Shown here: positions 7,297 through 17,328 of the stretch, one piece after another
Numbering within the stretch: the stretch's first letter is position 1
Layout of the letters: every line of letters begins with the position of its first letter
Assembly (NCBI GenBank): GCA_018660305.1
Contig: JABJKO010000262.1
Span: 1-18,695 of the forward strand
DNA from: Rhodospirillaceae bacterium
GTDB taxonomy: Bacteria; Pseudomonadota; Alphaproteobacteria; MPNO01; UBA2964
Length of the DNA stretch: 18,695 nucleotides
Direction of reading: 5' to 3'
The notes under the pieces: generated by a model
Database searches by the model: none
What the model was told of the DNA's origin: nothing
What the model saw: the letters and a program-made list of their open reading frames with translations, nothing else
Program-made: the position numbers and the translations under genes

Positions 7297-7325
7297 TTGA
7301 CACAGCAATTACTTCGATATCTAAG
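7297..7325 (+). promoter_or_regulatory. Candidate sigma70-type promoter for the transporter pair
   Basis: TTGACA (7297-7302) is followed after 17 bases by TCTAAG (7320-7325), which matches four of six positions of TATAAT. It lies in the A+T-rich 121-base region between the divergent dioxygenase (start 7277) and transporter (start 7399) genes. The perfect -35 and ideal spacing support it; the weak -10 suggests activation may be needed. No clear matching promoter for the leftward gene was recognised. Confidence 0.4.
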
Positions 7326-7398
7326 CAATAAAATAACGCCACCGTCGCGACCGAACAACAAAATTCGAAGACGGTTCCGGTAACAGGGCAGCAAACGA

Positions 7399-8682
7399 TT
7401 GGTTGAGAAGGAAAAATCAGAAGAGGTCAAGCTTTCGGCGCGGGCCGAGTGGACCGCCTATTCCACCGCCTTCGTCAATATCGGCATCCTGCCGATGATC
7501 CAGCTGATTGTCCCGCTCTGGTGTCTGGTCAGCCTCGGCATGTCGGCGACCATGATCGGAATCGCGGTGGGAGCCCGGTCGTTCCTGGCGGTAATATTTT
7601 CGATCCATAGCGGTGCCCTGCTCGACCGGCTGGGAGTCCGCCGGGTGATGATCTATTGCGCCATCGCCAGCATCGCGCTGTCGATGCTCTACCCGCTGGT
7701 ACCGGTGATCACGCCGGTGATGACGACCCAGTTCGTCCTTGTTATCGCCCTGCAATTGATCACCGGTTTTCTGCATACCATTGGCTGGATCGGCTCGCAG
7801 ACTCAGATCGGCCAGCTAACTCGGGGCTCTCCAAAACATATGGGCCGCTTTACCGCCGTGACCAATGTAGCGAGTTTCTTCACCGCGCCCATTGTTGGCT
7901 GGGCCTGGGATATCGGCCAGGCATCGGGCATTGGCGGCGCCTGGCCGGCCTTTGCGGTGATCGCCGCTTTTAACCTCATCCTCTGGATTTCGGTGGCGCT
8001 AATGCCGATCCCGGACTCGGTGGCGGTACCGACCGGCCGTCCGACCCTGCGGTCGCTGCTGCCGTCACTGGTCGATTACCGGGAAGCGTTCCACCTGTTC
8101 CTGCTGCCCACCGTCGCCTTTGTGGTCATTGCCTCGTTCCTGATGAACGGACTGATTCAGGTGCGGATGAATTTCCTTGGGCTCTACATGGAATCGGTGG
8201 GCTATGAAGGACGGATCATCGGGCTGGTGTCCGGCTTTGCCTTTCTGGTGGCCGGACTCACCGCCCTGCCTACCGGCTGGGCGCGGCGTCACATGGCGCC
8301 CTACTGGATCGTCATCGTCATGTTTGCCCTGGTTGCTATCGGCAACGGTATCGTGCCGATCTACGAAGGCATTCCGGGACTGACCTTCACCACAATCGTG
8401 TTCGGCGCCGGTGTCGGGCTGGGGATGGCGTTTATCCTGATGCTGCTGTCGCGCAGCGTGCCCGTCGAGCAGTTTGGATTGAGCGTCGGCTTGCGGACCA
8501 CCGGCAACCGCTTCGGCGCAACTGTAGTCCCGCCCATCGCCGGTTTCGTCATCGATCTCGCCGGCGGTGATATCGGCGCCGGGTTCTATGTCATGTCGAT
8601 CCTGTTTTCACTGGGCGCCATCGGCATTACCATCCTCGCCCTGCGCTCGCCCTCCATCAGAGACGCGTTTTCAAAAGACTAG
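7399..8682 (+). CDS. MFS transporter, copy 1
   Basis: This 427-residue inner-membrane carrier has about twelve hydrophobic segments in two halves. The signature between helices 2 and 3, GALLDRLGVRR (72-82), is the classic MFS loop. It most likely moves a small organic compound by proton coupling; direction and substrate cannot be read from sequence. It is paralogous to the next gene: by my count about 60% of the first ~90 aligned residues after RAE are identical. The start is a TTG at 7399 without a clear Shine-Dalgarno, chosen because little room for another start remains before the first membrane helix. It is divergent from the dioxygenase operon and only three bases before the second transporter gene, so both are cotranscribed. 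Confidence 0.92.
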   Translation: MVEKEKSEEVKLSARAEWTAYSTAFVNIGILPMIQLIVPLWCLVSLGMSATMIGIAVGARSFLAVIFSIHSGALLDRLGVRRVMIYCAIASIALSMLYPLVPVITPVMTTQFVLVIALQLITGFLHTIGWIGSQTQIGQLTRGSPKHMGRFTAVTNVASFFTAPIVGWAWDIGQASGIGGAWPAFAVIAAFNLILWISVALMPIPDSVAVPTGRPTLRSLLPSLVDYREAFHLFLLPTVAFVVIASFLMNGLIQVRMNFLGLYMESVGYEGRIIGLVSGFAFLVAGLTALPTGWARRHMAPYWIVIVMFALVAIGNGIVPIYEGIPGLTFTTIVFGAGVGLGMAFILMLLSRSVPVEQFGLSVGLRTTGNRFGATVVPPIAGFVIDLAGGDIGAGFYVMSILFSLGAIGITILALRSPSIRDAFSKD

Positions 8683-8685
8683 ACA

Positions 8686-9918
8686 TTGACCACGCCCGAC
8701 ACCCGACCCGATCCCCATCTCACGCCACGGGCGGAATATACCGCCTATACGACGGCGTTTCTCAGCGTCGGCACCATGCCCATGTTTCATGTGGTGGGGC
8801 CTCTCTGGGCGTTGAGCTTCGGGGCGAGCCCGTTCGAGATCGGCATCGCCATGGGGGCACGGTCGTTCCTGCCGTTTCTCTTCGCCATCCATGGCGGCGC
8901 GTTGCACGACCGGCTGGGCGTGCGCCGGGTGATGATTTTCTGTGCCCTGTCCAGCGCGGCGCTGACCCTGCTCTATCCGTTCTTTCCCGTGATCCTGGCG
9001 CTGATTCTGTTGCAGGTGATCACCGGCTTTCTGCATACCCTTGGCTGGATCGGCGCCCAGACCCAGATTTCCCAGCTCACCAAGGGTCACCCCAAATACA
9101 TGGGGCGCTTCACCTCGGCCTCGACCATTTCCAATTTTTTCACCCCGCCGCTGGCGGGTTTCATGTGGGATCTGGCGGGGCCGTGGGGCGCGTTCAGCCT
9201 GTTGTCCGTCTGGTGTGTATTTTTGTGGATATCGGTGATGCTGATGCCGGTCCCCGACACGGTTACGGTGTCCAAAGGCCCGCCGTCGTGGCGCGCCATG
9301 TTGCCGTCCATCGGCGATTACCGCGATGCGCTGCGGTTGGCCCTCATTCCCGCGGTGGGGTTTGTCATCGCGGGTTCGTTTCTGATCAATTCCATGCTCT
9401 CCGTGCGTTTTTCCTTCCTGCCGGTCTATATGGAATCCATCGGGTTCGAGGGAACGGTCATTGGATTCATGGTGGGCCTCGCCTTTCTGGTGGGCAGTAT
9501 CACGGCGCTGCCCACGGCGCGGCTACGGCGTTTGTTCCCGGCCCATTGGATCCTGGTCTGTGTCACCCTTTTCGCCGCGACCGGTCTTGGCATCATCCCG
9601 TTCTTCGACGATCTGGAAGGGCTGGTTTTTGTGACCATTCTGTTTGGCGCGGGCGTCGGTCTCGGCATGGCGCTTGCCATATCGCTGCTGTCTTCGGTGA
9701 TTTCCGTCGACCAGCTTGGCCTCAGCGTCGGGCTGCGCATCACCGCCAATCGCTTCAGTTCGTTTTCCATTCCCATCCTCGCCGGCGCGATCATCGATGT
9801 CGCCGGACTTGCGATGGGGTTTTATGTCACCGCCACCCTGATCGCCGCGGGCAGTGTCTGCACCGCCCTGTACGCCTGGTGCACACCATCCATAAAACAC
9901 GCCTATGGCCGAAATTAG
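8686..9918 (+). CDS. MFS transporter, copy 2 (tandem paralogue)
   Basis: This 410-residue twelve-segment carrier has the MFS loop GALHDRLGVRR (71-81). Conserved blocks shared with copy 1 include GARSFL, DRLGVRRVMI, GFLHTxGWIGxQTQI, MGRFT and GLSVGLRxTxNRF. The two may be homologous carriers for related substrates, an importer/exporter pair, or a heteromeric pair. The TTG at 8686 is the most upstream plausible start and follows the copy 1 stop by three bases, which indicates translational coupling rather than a strong ribosome site. It is followed by 73 bases before metY, containing a 6-bp stem (GCGGCA 9928-9933, TGCCGC 9948-9953). Confidence 0.91.
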   Translation: MTTPDTRPDPHLTPRAEYTAYTTAFLSVGTMPMFHVVGPLWALSFGASPFEIGIAMGARSFLPFLFAIHGGALHDRLGVRRVMIFCALSSAALTLLYPFFPVILALILLQVITGFLHTLGWIGAQTQISQLTKGHPKYMGRFTSASTISNFFTPPLAGFMWDLAGPWGAFSLLSVWCVFLWISVMLMPVPDTVTVSKGPPSWRAMLPSIGDYRDALRLALIPAVGFVIAGSFLINSMLSVRFSFLPVYMESIGFEGTVIGFMVGLAFLVGSITALPTARLRRLFPAHWILVCVTLFAATGLGIIPFFDDLEGLVFVTILFGAGVGLGMALAISLLSSVISVDQLGLSVGLRITANRFSSFSIPILAGAIIDVAGLAMGFYVTATLIAAGSVCTALYAWCTPSIKHAYGRN

Positions 9919-9991
9919 CCTTGGCCAGCGGCAGAATTCATGGATGATGCCGCCTGATGATTAAAAATCACATTGATGAGGAACCAGGGGC

Positions 9992-12327
<2,336 letters not shown>

Positions 12328-12339
12328 AGCATTTTCCAC

Positions 12340-12903
12340 TCACTTATTGTCGTCGTCGTCCTCGCGTGGTTCGTCGACCATGCTGTGCTGCGGTACAAAA
12401 AAATCCATCACCTCTTTTACCAGGGCGCGGAAATCCGGATCACCGGACGACCTGACCCCAACCCGTGAGCCACCGACGCCATAGAGCAGCGAGTCGCCAT
12501 CACAGAACAAGGCAACCAGCACCAAGGGTGCGTTGCTGGCAGCCTGCCCGAGGCTGCGAGGCGATTTGCAAATTCTTTTGCCCACCGCCTCCCGTTCCGG
12601 ATTGAACAGCATGACAATGTGATAGGCCTTGTAATGTGTCCGCGGCGTCAGGGTGAAATTGGTGCCGATCCCCTTGTCCTCGCCCTTCATGGCGCCGATG
12701 ACCGCGTCATCGACCGCCCCCTTCGGCCCGGCAAACGGATTGCCGACAACCGATGTGCGAAAATCACGATTGGCGCCACTGAACCGGAACGCGCTGGTCT
12801 GGGCGTTGTCGAAATAACCGCCATAAAGCCAGATACGCGGCAAGTTGGCACAGCCCGTGACGAGCAGCACCACGGTCAAAACGGCAGCAATGCGTGCAGC
12901 CAT
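12340..12903 (-). CDS. Small lipoprotein, function unknown
   Basis: This 187-residue protein has a lipoprotein signal peptide: short basic start MAARIAAV, hydrophobic core LTVVLLV, and lipobox VTGC with Cys18 as the lipidated residue. The residue after Cys is Ala, and nothing suggests inner-membrane retention, so an outer-membrane-anchored periplasmic location is likely. The mature part contains FTLTPRTHYKAYHIVMLFNP and a hydrophobic APLVLVALFCDGD stretch, giving a mixed alpha/beta domain I do not recognise. It ends in a highly acidic tail (EDDDDNK). The start ATG is preceded by AAGGAG at eight bases, a strong ribosome site. It converges on hemB with a 12-base gap and is divergent from the acylase gene at 13123. 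Confidence 0.85.
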   Translation of the reverse strand: MAARIAAVLTVVLLVTGCANLPRIWLYGGYFDNAQTSAFRFSGANRDFRTSVVGNPFAGPKGAVDDAVIGAMKGEDKGIGTNFTLTPRTHYKAYHIVMLFNPEREAVGKRICKSPRSLGQAASNAPLVLVALFCDGDSLLYGVGGSRVGVRSSGDPDFRALVKEVMDFFVPQHSMVDEPREDDDDNK

Positions 12904-12933
12904 CGTCTTTGCTCCTTATCCGACACTCTCGAT

Positions 12934-12962
12934 TGTCATCCCGGATCAAGTCCGGGATGACA
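12934..12962. repeat. Palindromic repeat, probably a dispersed intergenic element
   Basis: Two 12-bp arms, TGTCATCCCGGA (12934-12945) and TCCGGGATGACA (12951-12962), are perfect reverse complements around the loop TCAAG. GTCATCCCGGA-type palindromes are common as multi-copy intergenic repeats in alphaproteobacterial genomes, by general knowledge. It lies between divergent genes, so terminator use is unlikely, and no T-run follows on either side. Only one copy is in the window. Confidence 0.6.
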
Positions 12963-12993
12963 TATTGGGTATGATACAAAAAAAACGCTTTTG

Positions 12994-13005
12994 GTGTTGC
13001 AACAC
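12994..13005. promoter_or_regulatory. 12-bp perfect palindrome in a divergent intergenic region, possible operator
   Basis: GTGTTGCAACAC reads the same on both strands. It lies 118 bases upstream of the acylase start and 91 bases upstream of the lipoprotein start, a position suitable for a dimeric regulator of either. It is preceded by an eight-base A run (12978-12985). No regulator gene is adjacent, so the role is inferred. Confidence 0.3.
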
Positions 13006-13093
13006 ACATCACAAACAGCAACGACACAAATTTAATTCCTCGCGGCGGCGCTGGCGGCAACAATTGATTCCCTTTATTTAGGCCGGAAACGCT

Positions 13094-13099
13094 TATAAA
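13094..13099 (+). promoter_or_regulatory. Weak candidate -10 element for the acylase gene
   Basis: TATAAA lies about 24 bases before the acylase ATG in an otherwise A/T-mixed stretch. No good -35 is visible at the correct spacing. A transcript from here would have a very short leader that still includes the GGGGGG-rich ribosome site just before 13123. Confidence 0.2.
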
Positions 13100-13122
13100 G
13101 AAACGCATCGAAAGGGGGGCAG

Positions 13123-15456
13123 ATGCGACGCTGGGTCACGCGTATCGCGCTGGGGGCGTTAGTCTTCCTGGTGGTCATTGTGGCGGGTGGCTGGTTGTGG
13201 CTGCGCTCCAGCCTGCCGCAGACCGATGGCGAATTTGTTCTCGCCGGCCTCGCGCAGAATGTGGAGATCAGGCGCGATCGCCACGGCATCCCCCATATCA
13301 CGGCCAAAACCGACCGCGATGCCCATTTCGCACTAGGCTATGTGCACGCCCAGGACCGTTTGTGGCAGATGGATTTTCACCGCCGCCTCGGGGCGGGCCG
13401 CCTGTCGGAAGTCATTGGTCCGCCGACCCTTAGAACCGATCGATATATGCGCACGCTGGGGCTTCACCGCCTGGCAGAGGAGAGTGTGCGCCGCATGCCG
13501 CCGGATATGCGCAGCGCCGTCGACGCTTACACGGCGGGGGTCAATGCGTATCTCGAATCCCGGAATGGCGCGTGGCCGCTGGAATTCTATCTGTTGCGCT
13601 ACCGCCCGGAGCCCTGGAAACCGGCGGATTCCCTGGTGTGGGGACGGCTGATGGGGATCAATTTATCGCGCAACTGGCATGAAGAAGTTCTGCGGTCCCG
13701 TATCATAAAATCGCTGGGCGCGGCGGCAGCCCAAACGCTGTTACCCAAATATCCAATGGACGGGCCGCGCTCGCTGGCCTCCCTGGCGGGGTTCGCCCCC
13801 AACCCTGTGGCATCCGGGTCGGCTTCCAACGGATGGGCCATAACCGGTCCCCGGACGCGGGATGGCACCCCGTTGCTTGCCAACGATCCCCATCTGCGAT
13901 TCCGGACCCCTGCCCTGTGGTACCTGGTCAACATCCAGGCACCGGGGCTTGCATTGACCGGCGCAACCGTCCCCGGCGTGCCGTTCCTGGTGCTTGGTCA
14001 CAATCAGCATATCGCATGGGGTGTCACATCGGCGGAAACAGATGTTCAGGATTTGTTTGTCGAACGGATAGACCCGTCCGACCGGGACTGGTACCGGACC
14101 CCGGAGGGCGCCCGCCCCTTTACCACCCGGCAGGAAATAATCCGGGTCCGCGGAGACAAGGACAGCCACCTTACGGTGCGCGAGACACGGCACGGGCCGG
14201 TCATCTCCGATGTCATCCCGAGCCTGGATGGGCTGGTCCAGAGCGGCCATGTCCTGTCCCTTGCCACGCCGGCACTGCATCCGGATGACCGGACATCGGA
14301 AGCGCTGTACCGCCTCGGCAAGGCGGAGGGCTGGATCCCGTTTCGGGACGCCTTGAAGAAATGGCACACGCCCCATGTCAATTTTTTGTATGCCGACGCC
14401 CTTGGCAAAGTCGGACTTATCTCCCCTGCCCGCATACCGGTTCGCTATTCCGGCGACGGTGAACTGCCCGCCGAGGGCTGGTCCGGCGAGTTTGACTGGG
14501 CGGGGATGGTACCGTTCGACGATCTGCCGCAATCCATCGGCCCGGCCGCCGGCTATGTGGCCAATGCCAACAACCCGACGGTGCCGGCCGATTACCGCTT
14601 CTCGCTGGGGCGGTTTCGCACACCGGGCTACCGCGCCCGGCGTCTGGACGGGCTGATCAAAGCCACCGAGAAACACGACATGGAATCCACGAGTGCGATT
14701 CAAAACGACCTGGTTTCCGTGGCCGGCCAGGACATGTTACGCGTTTTGTTGCAGACCGCGCCCCGATCCGAAAAGGCCGGTCAGGTTTATGCCCTGCTGC
14801 GCGCCTGGGACGGCACCATGGCCCGCCATATCCCGCAGCCGCTGATTTTCGCCGCGTGGGTGCGGGCGCTCGATCGCCGGCTATTCGCCGATGAGCTGGG
14901 GCCGATCTATGCGGACTATCGCGGCCTGAACACGCAATCGATGAAGACCGTCCTGGGGCGCGACAAGAGCTGGTGCGACAACACCACAACACCCGGCACG
15001 GAGAGTTGCGACGACCAGGTCGCCCTTGCCCTGGAGGACGCCCTTACCGAACTGACCGAACGGTTCGGCGGCGAAATAACCCGCTGGCAGTGGGGCGACG
15101 CCCACCAGGTCCGCTTCGATCACCCGGTCCTCGGGAGACTTCCATGGATCGGTAGCTGGTTTAACGTCCGTCTGCCGAGCGATGGCGGCCCCTATACGCT
15201 TAACCGGGGCATGATCCGGGTCAATAATGACAGTGCGCCCTATGCCAGCGTCCATGGCGCGGCCTACCGGGCGGTCTATGATCTGGCCGATCTTGGCAAC
15301 TCACGCTACATGGTCGCGCCGGGCCAGTCGGGGAACTGGTTTTCAAGCCATTACGACGATATGGCCGACGCCTGGCGCAATCAGGGATTCATCTCGCTAA
15401 AATCGCCCGGCGAGGATGCAGGATTACTGGTCCTGCGTCCCAAACCGGTGCGCTAA
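13123..15456 (+). CDS. Penicillin acylase family Ntn hydrolase, membrane-anchored
   Basis: This 777-residue precursor of an N-terminal-nucleophile amidase has a single N-terminal hydrophobic segment (about 8-27, after MRRWVTR). That suggests a signal anchor with the enzyme in the periplasm. Family blocks are clear: RDRHGIPHITA (51-61), GYVHAQDRLWQMDFHRR (72-88), Ser235 in SASNGWAI as the autocatalytic cleavage point and nucleophile, GHNQHIAWGVTSAETD after it, and Asn483/484 in VANANNP. Maturation would give alpha and beta chains by cleavage before Ser235. Substrates in the family include penicillins, cephalosporins, acyl-homoserine lactones and aculeacin, so a quorum-quenching or peptide/amide-scavenging role is possible but not shown. 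The ribosome site is purine-rich (AAAGGGGGG). The threonine ammonia-lyase follows after 22 bases and is probably cotranscribed. Confidence 0.93.
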   Translation: MRRWVTRIALGALVFLVVIVAGGWLWLRSSLPQTDGEFVLAGLAQNVEIRRDRHGIPHITAKTDRDAHFALGYVHAQDRLWQMDFHRRLGAGRLSEVIGPPTLRTDRYMRTLGLHRLAEESVRRMPPDMRSAVDAYTAGVNAYLESRNGAWPLEFYLLRYRPEPWKPADSLVWGRLMGINLSRNWHEEVLRSRIIKSLGAAAAQTLLPKYPMDGPRSLASLAGFAPNPVASGSASNGWAITGPRTRDGTPLLANDPHLRFRTPALWYLVNIQAPGLALTGATVPGVPFLVLGHNQHIAWGVTSAETDVQDLFVERIDPSDRDWYRTPEGARPFTTRQEIIRVRGDKDSHLTVRETRHGPVISDVIPSLDGLVQSGHVLSLATPALHPDDRTSEALYRLGKAEGWIPFRDALKKWHTPHVNFLYADALGKVGLISPARIPVRYSGDGELPAEGWSGEFDWAGMVPFDDLPQSIGPAAGYVANANNPTVPADYRFSLGRFRTPGYRARRLDGLIKATEKHDMESTSAIQNDLVSVAGQDMLRVLLQTAPRSEKAGQVYALLRAWDGTMARHIPQPLIFAAWVRALDRRLFADELGPIYADYRGLNTQSMKTVLGRDKSWCDNTTTPGTESCDDQVALALEDALTELTERFGGEITRWQWGDAHQVRFDHPVLGRLPWIGSWFNVRLPSDGGPYTLNRGMIRVNNDSAPYASVHGAAYRAVYDLADLGNSRYMVAPGQSGNWFSSHYDDMADAWRNQGFISLKSPGEDAGLLVLRPKPVR

Positions 15457-15478
15457 TGGGCTCGACCGGGAGACGTAT

Positions 15479-16732
15479 ATGGCCGACACTCTATCGATGG
15501 CATCTCCACCTTTACCCGTAACCATTGATGATATTCGCGCGGCCGCCCGCGCCATCGACGGCGCTGTGTCTCGAACGCCCTGCCTGGCGTCGGGCACGCT
15601 GTCGCAACTCACCGGCGCGGCAGTTTCGCTCAAGCTGGAAAATTTGCAATACACCGCGAGCTTCAAGGAACGGGGCGCCCTGAACCGTTTGCTTGCGCTT
15701 GACGGTGATGAAAAAGCGCGCGGTGTCATCGCCATGTCGGCGGGCAATCATGCCCAGGCGGTTGCCTATCATGCGGCCCGCCTCGGGATACCGGCGACCA
15801 TCGTCATGCCCACCGACACACCTTTCATAAAAATCACCAACACCGAACGGCTGGGCGCCACCATCATCCTTCATGGCGACACGCTGGATGAGTCCGCCCG
15901 CCATGCGGAAACCCTCTGCAAAAAACAGAAGCTGACTTTCGTCCATCCCTATGACGATCCGCTGGTCATTGCCGGCCAGGGCACCGCAGCGCTTGAATGG
16001 CTGGCCGACGCACCGGATCTGGATGTCCTGGTGGTGCCGGTGGGCGGCGGCGGACTGATCGCGGGCTGTGCAATCGCGGCCAAGGCGATCAAGCCGGACA
16101 TCGAGATCATCGGAGTCCAGGCGGCGCTGTTTCCCGCCATGCAAAATGCGCTGGCCGGCGGAACTTCGACGGTAGAAGGCGCGACCATCGCCGATGGCAT
16201 CGCCGTAAAATCGCCTGGCAAGATGACCCGCCAAATCATCGCCAAGCTGGTCGATGATATTATCCTTGTAGAGGAAAGCCGCATCGAGCATGCCGTGCAT
16301 CTTCTGGTGGAAATCGAAAAAATGGTCGTCGAGGGCGCCGGCGCGGCGGCACTGGCGGCGGTGCTTCAGGAACAGGACCGGTTTGCCGGCCGCTCGGTGG
16401 GTCTGATGATCTCCGGCGGCAACATTGATTCACGTACCCTGGCAACGGTGCTGATGCGGGGGCTTGTCAGTGCCGGGCGCCTGATGCGGTTGCGGGTGGA
16501 GTTGCCTGACACTCCGGGCAGCCTGTCCCGCGTCACCGCGCTCATCGGGTCGCTGGGCGGCAATATAGTCGAGCTCGAGCATAACCGCTGGTTCCGCGAT
16601 GTCCCGGCACGCATGACCGGGGTCGATTTTTTGATTGAGATCAGACAGGATTCGGACGCCGGGGCCATCATACAGGGCATTGTGGATCAGGGCCTGAAGG
16701 CGCGTCTCCTGTCGAGTAACGCCGTCGAGTAA
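15479..16732 (+). CDS. ilvA: Threonine ammonia-lyase (threonine dehydratase) with C-terminal ACT domain
   Basis: This 417-residue fold-type II PLP enzyme converts threonine to 2-oxobutanoate and ammonia, the first step to isoleucine, or works in threonine catabolism. Lys63 (TASFKERGALNR) is the Schiff-base lysine. SAGNHAQAVAY holds the substrate loop, GGGGLIAG binds phosphate, and SGGNID (near 320) closes the active site. The last ~80 residues (LRVELPDTPGSLSRVTALIG, then GVDFLIEI) form one ACT-like domain. This matches the medium-length type rather than the long two-ACT biosynthetic IlvA, so tdcB-like catabolic use is possible. The start ATG at 15479 has GGGAG at six bases and is preferred to the upstream frame opening at 15416 inside the acylase gene. 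The stop codon lies in a 13-bp tandem repeat. Confidence 0.92.
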   Translation: MADTLSMASPPLPVTIDDIRAAARAIDGAVSRTPCLASGTLSQLTGAAVSLKLENLQYTASFKERGALNRLLALDGDEKARGVIAMSAGNHAQAVAYHAARLGIPATIVMPTDTPFIKITNTERLGATIILHGDTLDESARHAETLCKKQKLTFVHPYDDPLVIAGQGTAALEWLADAPDLDVLVVPVGGGGLIAGCAIAAKAIKPDIEIIGVQAALFPAMQNALAGGTSTVEGATIADGIAVKSPGKMTRQIIAKLVDDIILVEESRIEHAVHLLVEIEKMVVEGAGAAALAAVLQEQDRFAGRSVGLMISGGNIDSRTLATVLMRGLVSAGRLMRLRVELPDTPGSLSRVTALIGSLGGNIVELEHNRWFRDVPARMTGVDFLIEIRQDSDAGAIIQGIVDQGLKARLLSSNAVE

Positions 16733-16742
16733 CGCGGTCGAG
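16711..16742. repeat. 13-bp tandem repeat spanning the ilvA stop codon
   Basis: GTCGAGTAACGCC (16711-16723) is followed by GTCGAGTAACGCG (16724-16736) and a partial copy GTCGAG (16737-16742). The first copy encodes the last sense codons and the second contains the TAA at 16730-16732. With one copy removed the frame would read SSNAVET and stop at the following TAA, so the repeat shortened the C-terminus by one residue. Confidence 0.8.
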
Positions 16743-16744
16743 AC

Positions 16745-17227
16745 TTAAGGCGCGAGATTGGCGTAACGGCCACGATAATAGAGCAACGGGTTGGTCTCGC
16801 CATCCGCGTGGGTCATGCGGGTGACCTCGCCGATGACAATCACATGATCACCGCCCTCGTGGATGGACGCCACGCTGCATTCCATATTGGCCAGGCAGCC
16901 GCGCAAAATCGGACAATCGGTATCCCAGCAATCGAACTCGAACCCCGTCCATTTTTCGGGTCCGCTTTTGGCAAAACGATTGGAAGTATCCGTCTGCCCA
17001 TCCGCCAGGATATTAACCGCGAAATGCGCACCGGTCTGAAAGGCATCGAAACTGGCCACCTTGCGATCCAGGCAAAACAGCACCATGGGCGGGTCGAGAG
17101 ACAGAGACGTAAAGGAATTCGCGGTAAGACCGACGGGCCCGCCGTCCCCATCAATGGTTGTGATGATCGTGATACCGGTGGCGAAGCACCCGACCGTGTC
17201 GCGGAATTCCCTTGGATCGATACTCAT
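16745..17227 (-). CDS. Flavin reductase-like domain protein (FMN-binding)
   Basis: This 160-residue protein is close to the normal length for the HpaC/RutF-like flavin reductase domain. Hallmarks are the CFATGITIITT opening (14-24), GLTANSFTSLSLDPPMVLFC (33-52) which binds flavin phosphate, FAVNILAD (69-76), and a late GDHVIVIGEV (126-135) with LLYYRGRY. Family members reduce FMN or FAD with NAD(P)H to feed two-component monooxygenases, or act as flavin-dependent oxidoreductases. No partner oxygenase is adjacent, so its partner is unknown. The ATG at 17227 follows GGCAGG and fits the family start; the frame is open to 17305 but that extension lacks family features. It converges on ilvA, and the thioesterase lies 101 bases upstream on the same strand. 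Confidence 0.9.
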   Translation of the reverse strand: MSIDPREFRDTVGCFATGITIITTIDGDGGPVGLTANSFTSLSLDPPMVLFCLDRKVASFDAFQTGAHFAVNILADGQTDTSNRFAKSGPEKWTGFEFDCWDTDCPILRGCLANMECSVASIHEGGDHVIVIGEVTRMTHADGETNPLLYYRGRYANLAP

Positions 17228-17328
17228 GCGTCGCCTGCCATAAATGCTGGTTCTATTGGGAGAATGATGATCGGGGAGACACTCAATGTCAAAGTCACCC
17301 TCCAATATTCTGCCCCCTGTTAGGGAAA

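Noticed and set aside
7278..7430. N-terminal extension of the second TauD-type gene
   Set aside because: It overlaps the divergent transporter, lacks family features and runs past the start that aligns with the paralogue.
9919..9991. SAM riboswitch ahead of metY
   Set aside because: Only 73 bases are available and the conserved SAM-II or SAM-I core features are not recognisable.
12934..12962. Rho-independent terminator
   Set aside because: It lies between divergent genes and no T-run follows on either strand, so a repeat element is the better reading.
13741..14703. 320-residue minus-strand open frame opposite the acylase
   Set aside because: Antisense shadow of conserved acylase motifs; no ribosome site or domain.
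15416..15478. Upstream start for threonine ammonia-lyase inside the acylase gene
   Set aside because: The extra residues match no family start and the ATG at 15479 has a good Shine-Dalgarno.
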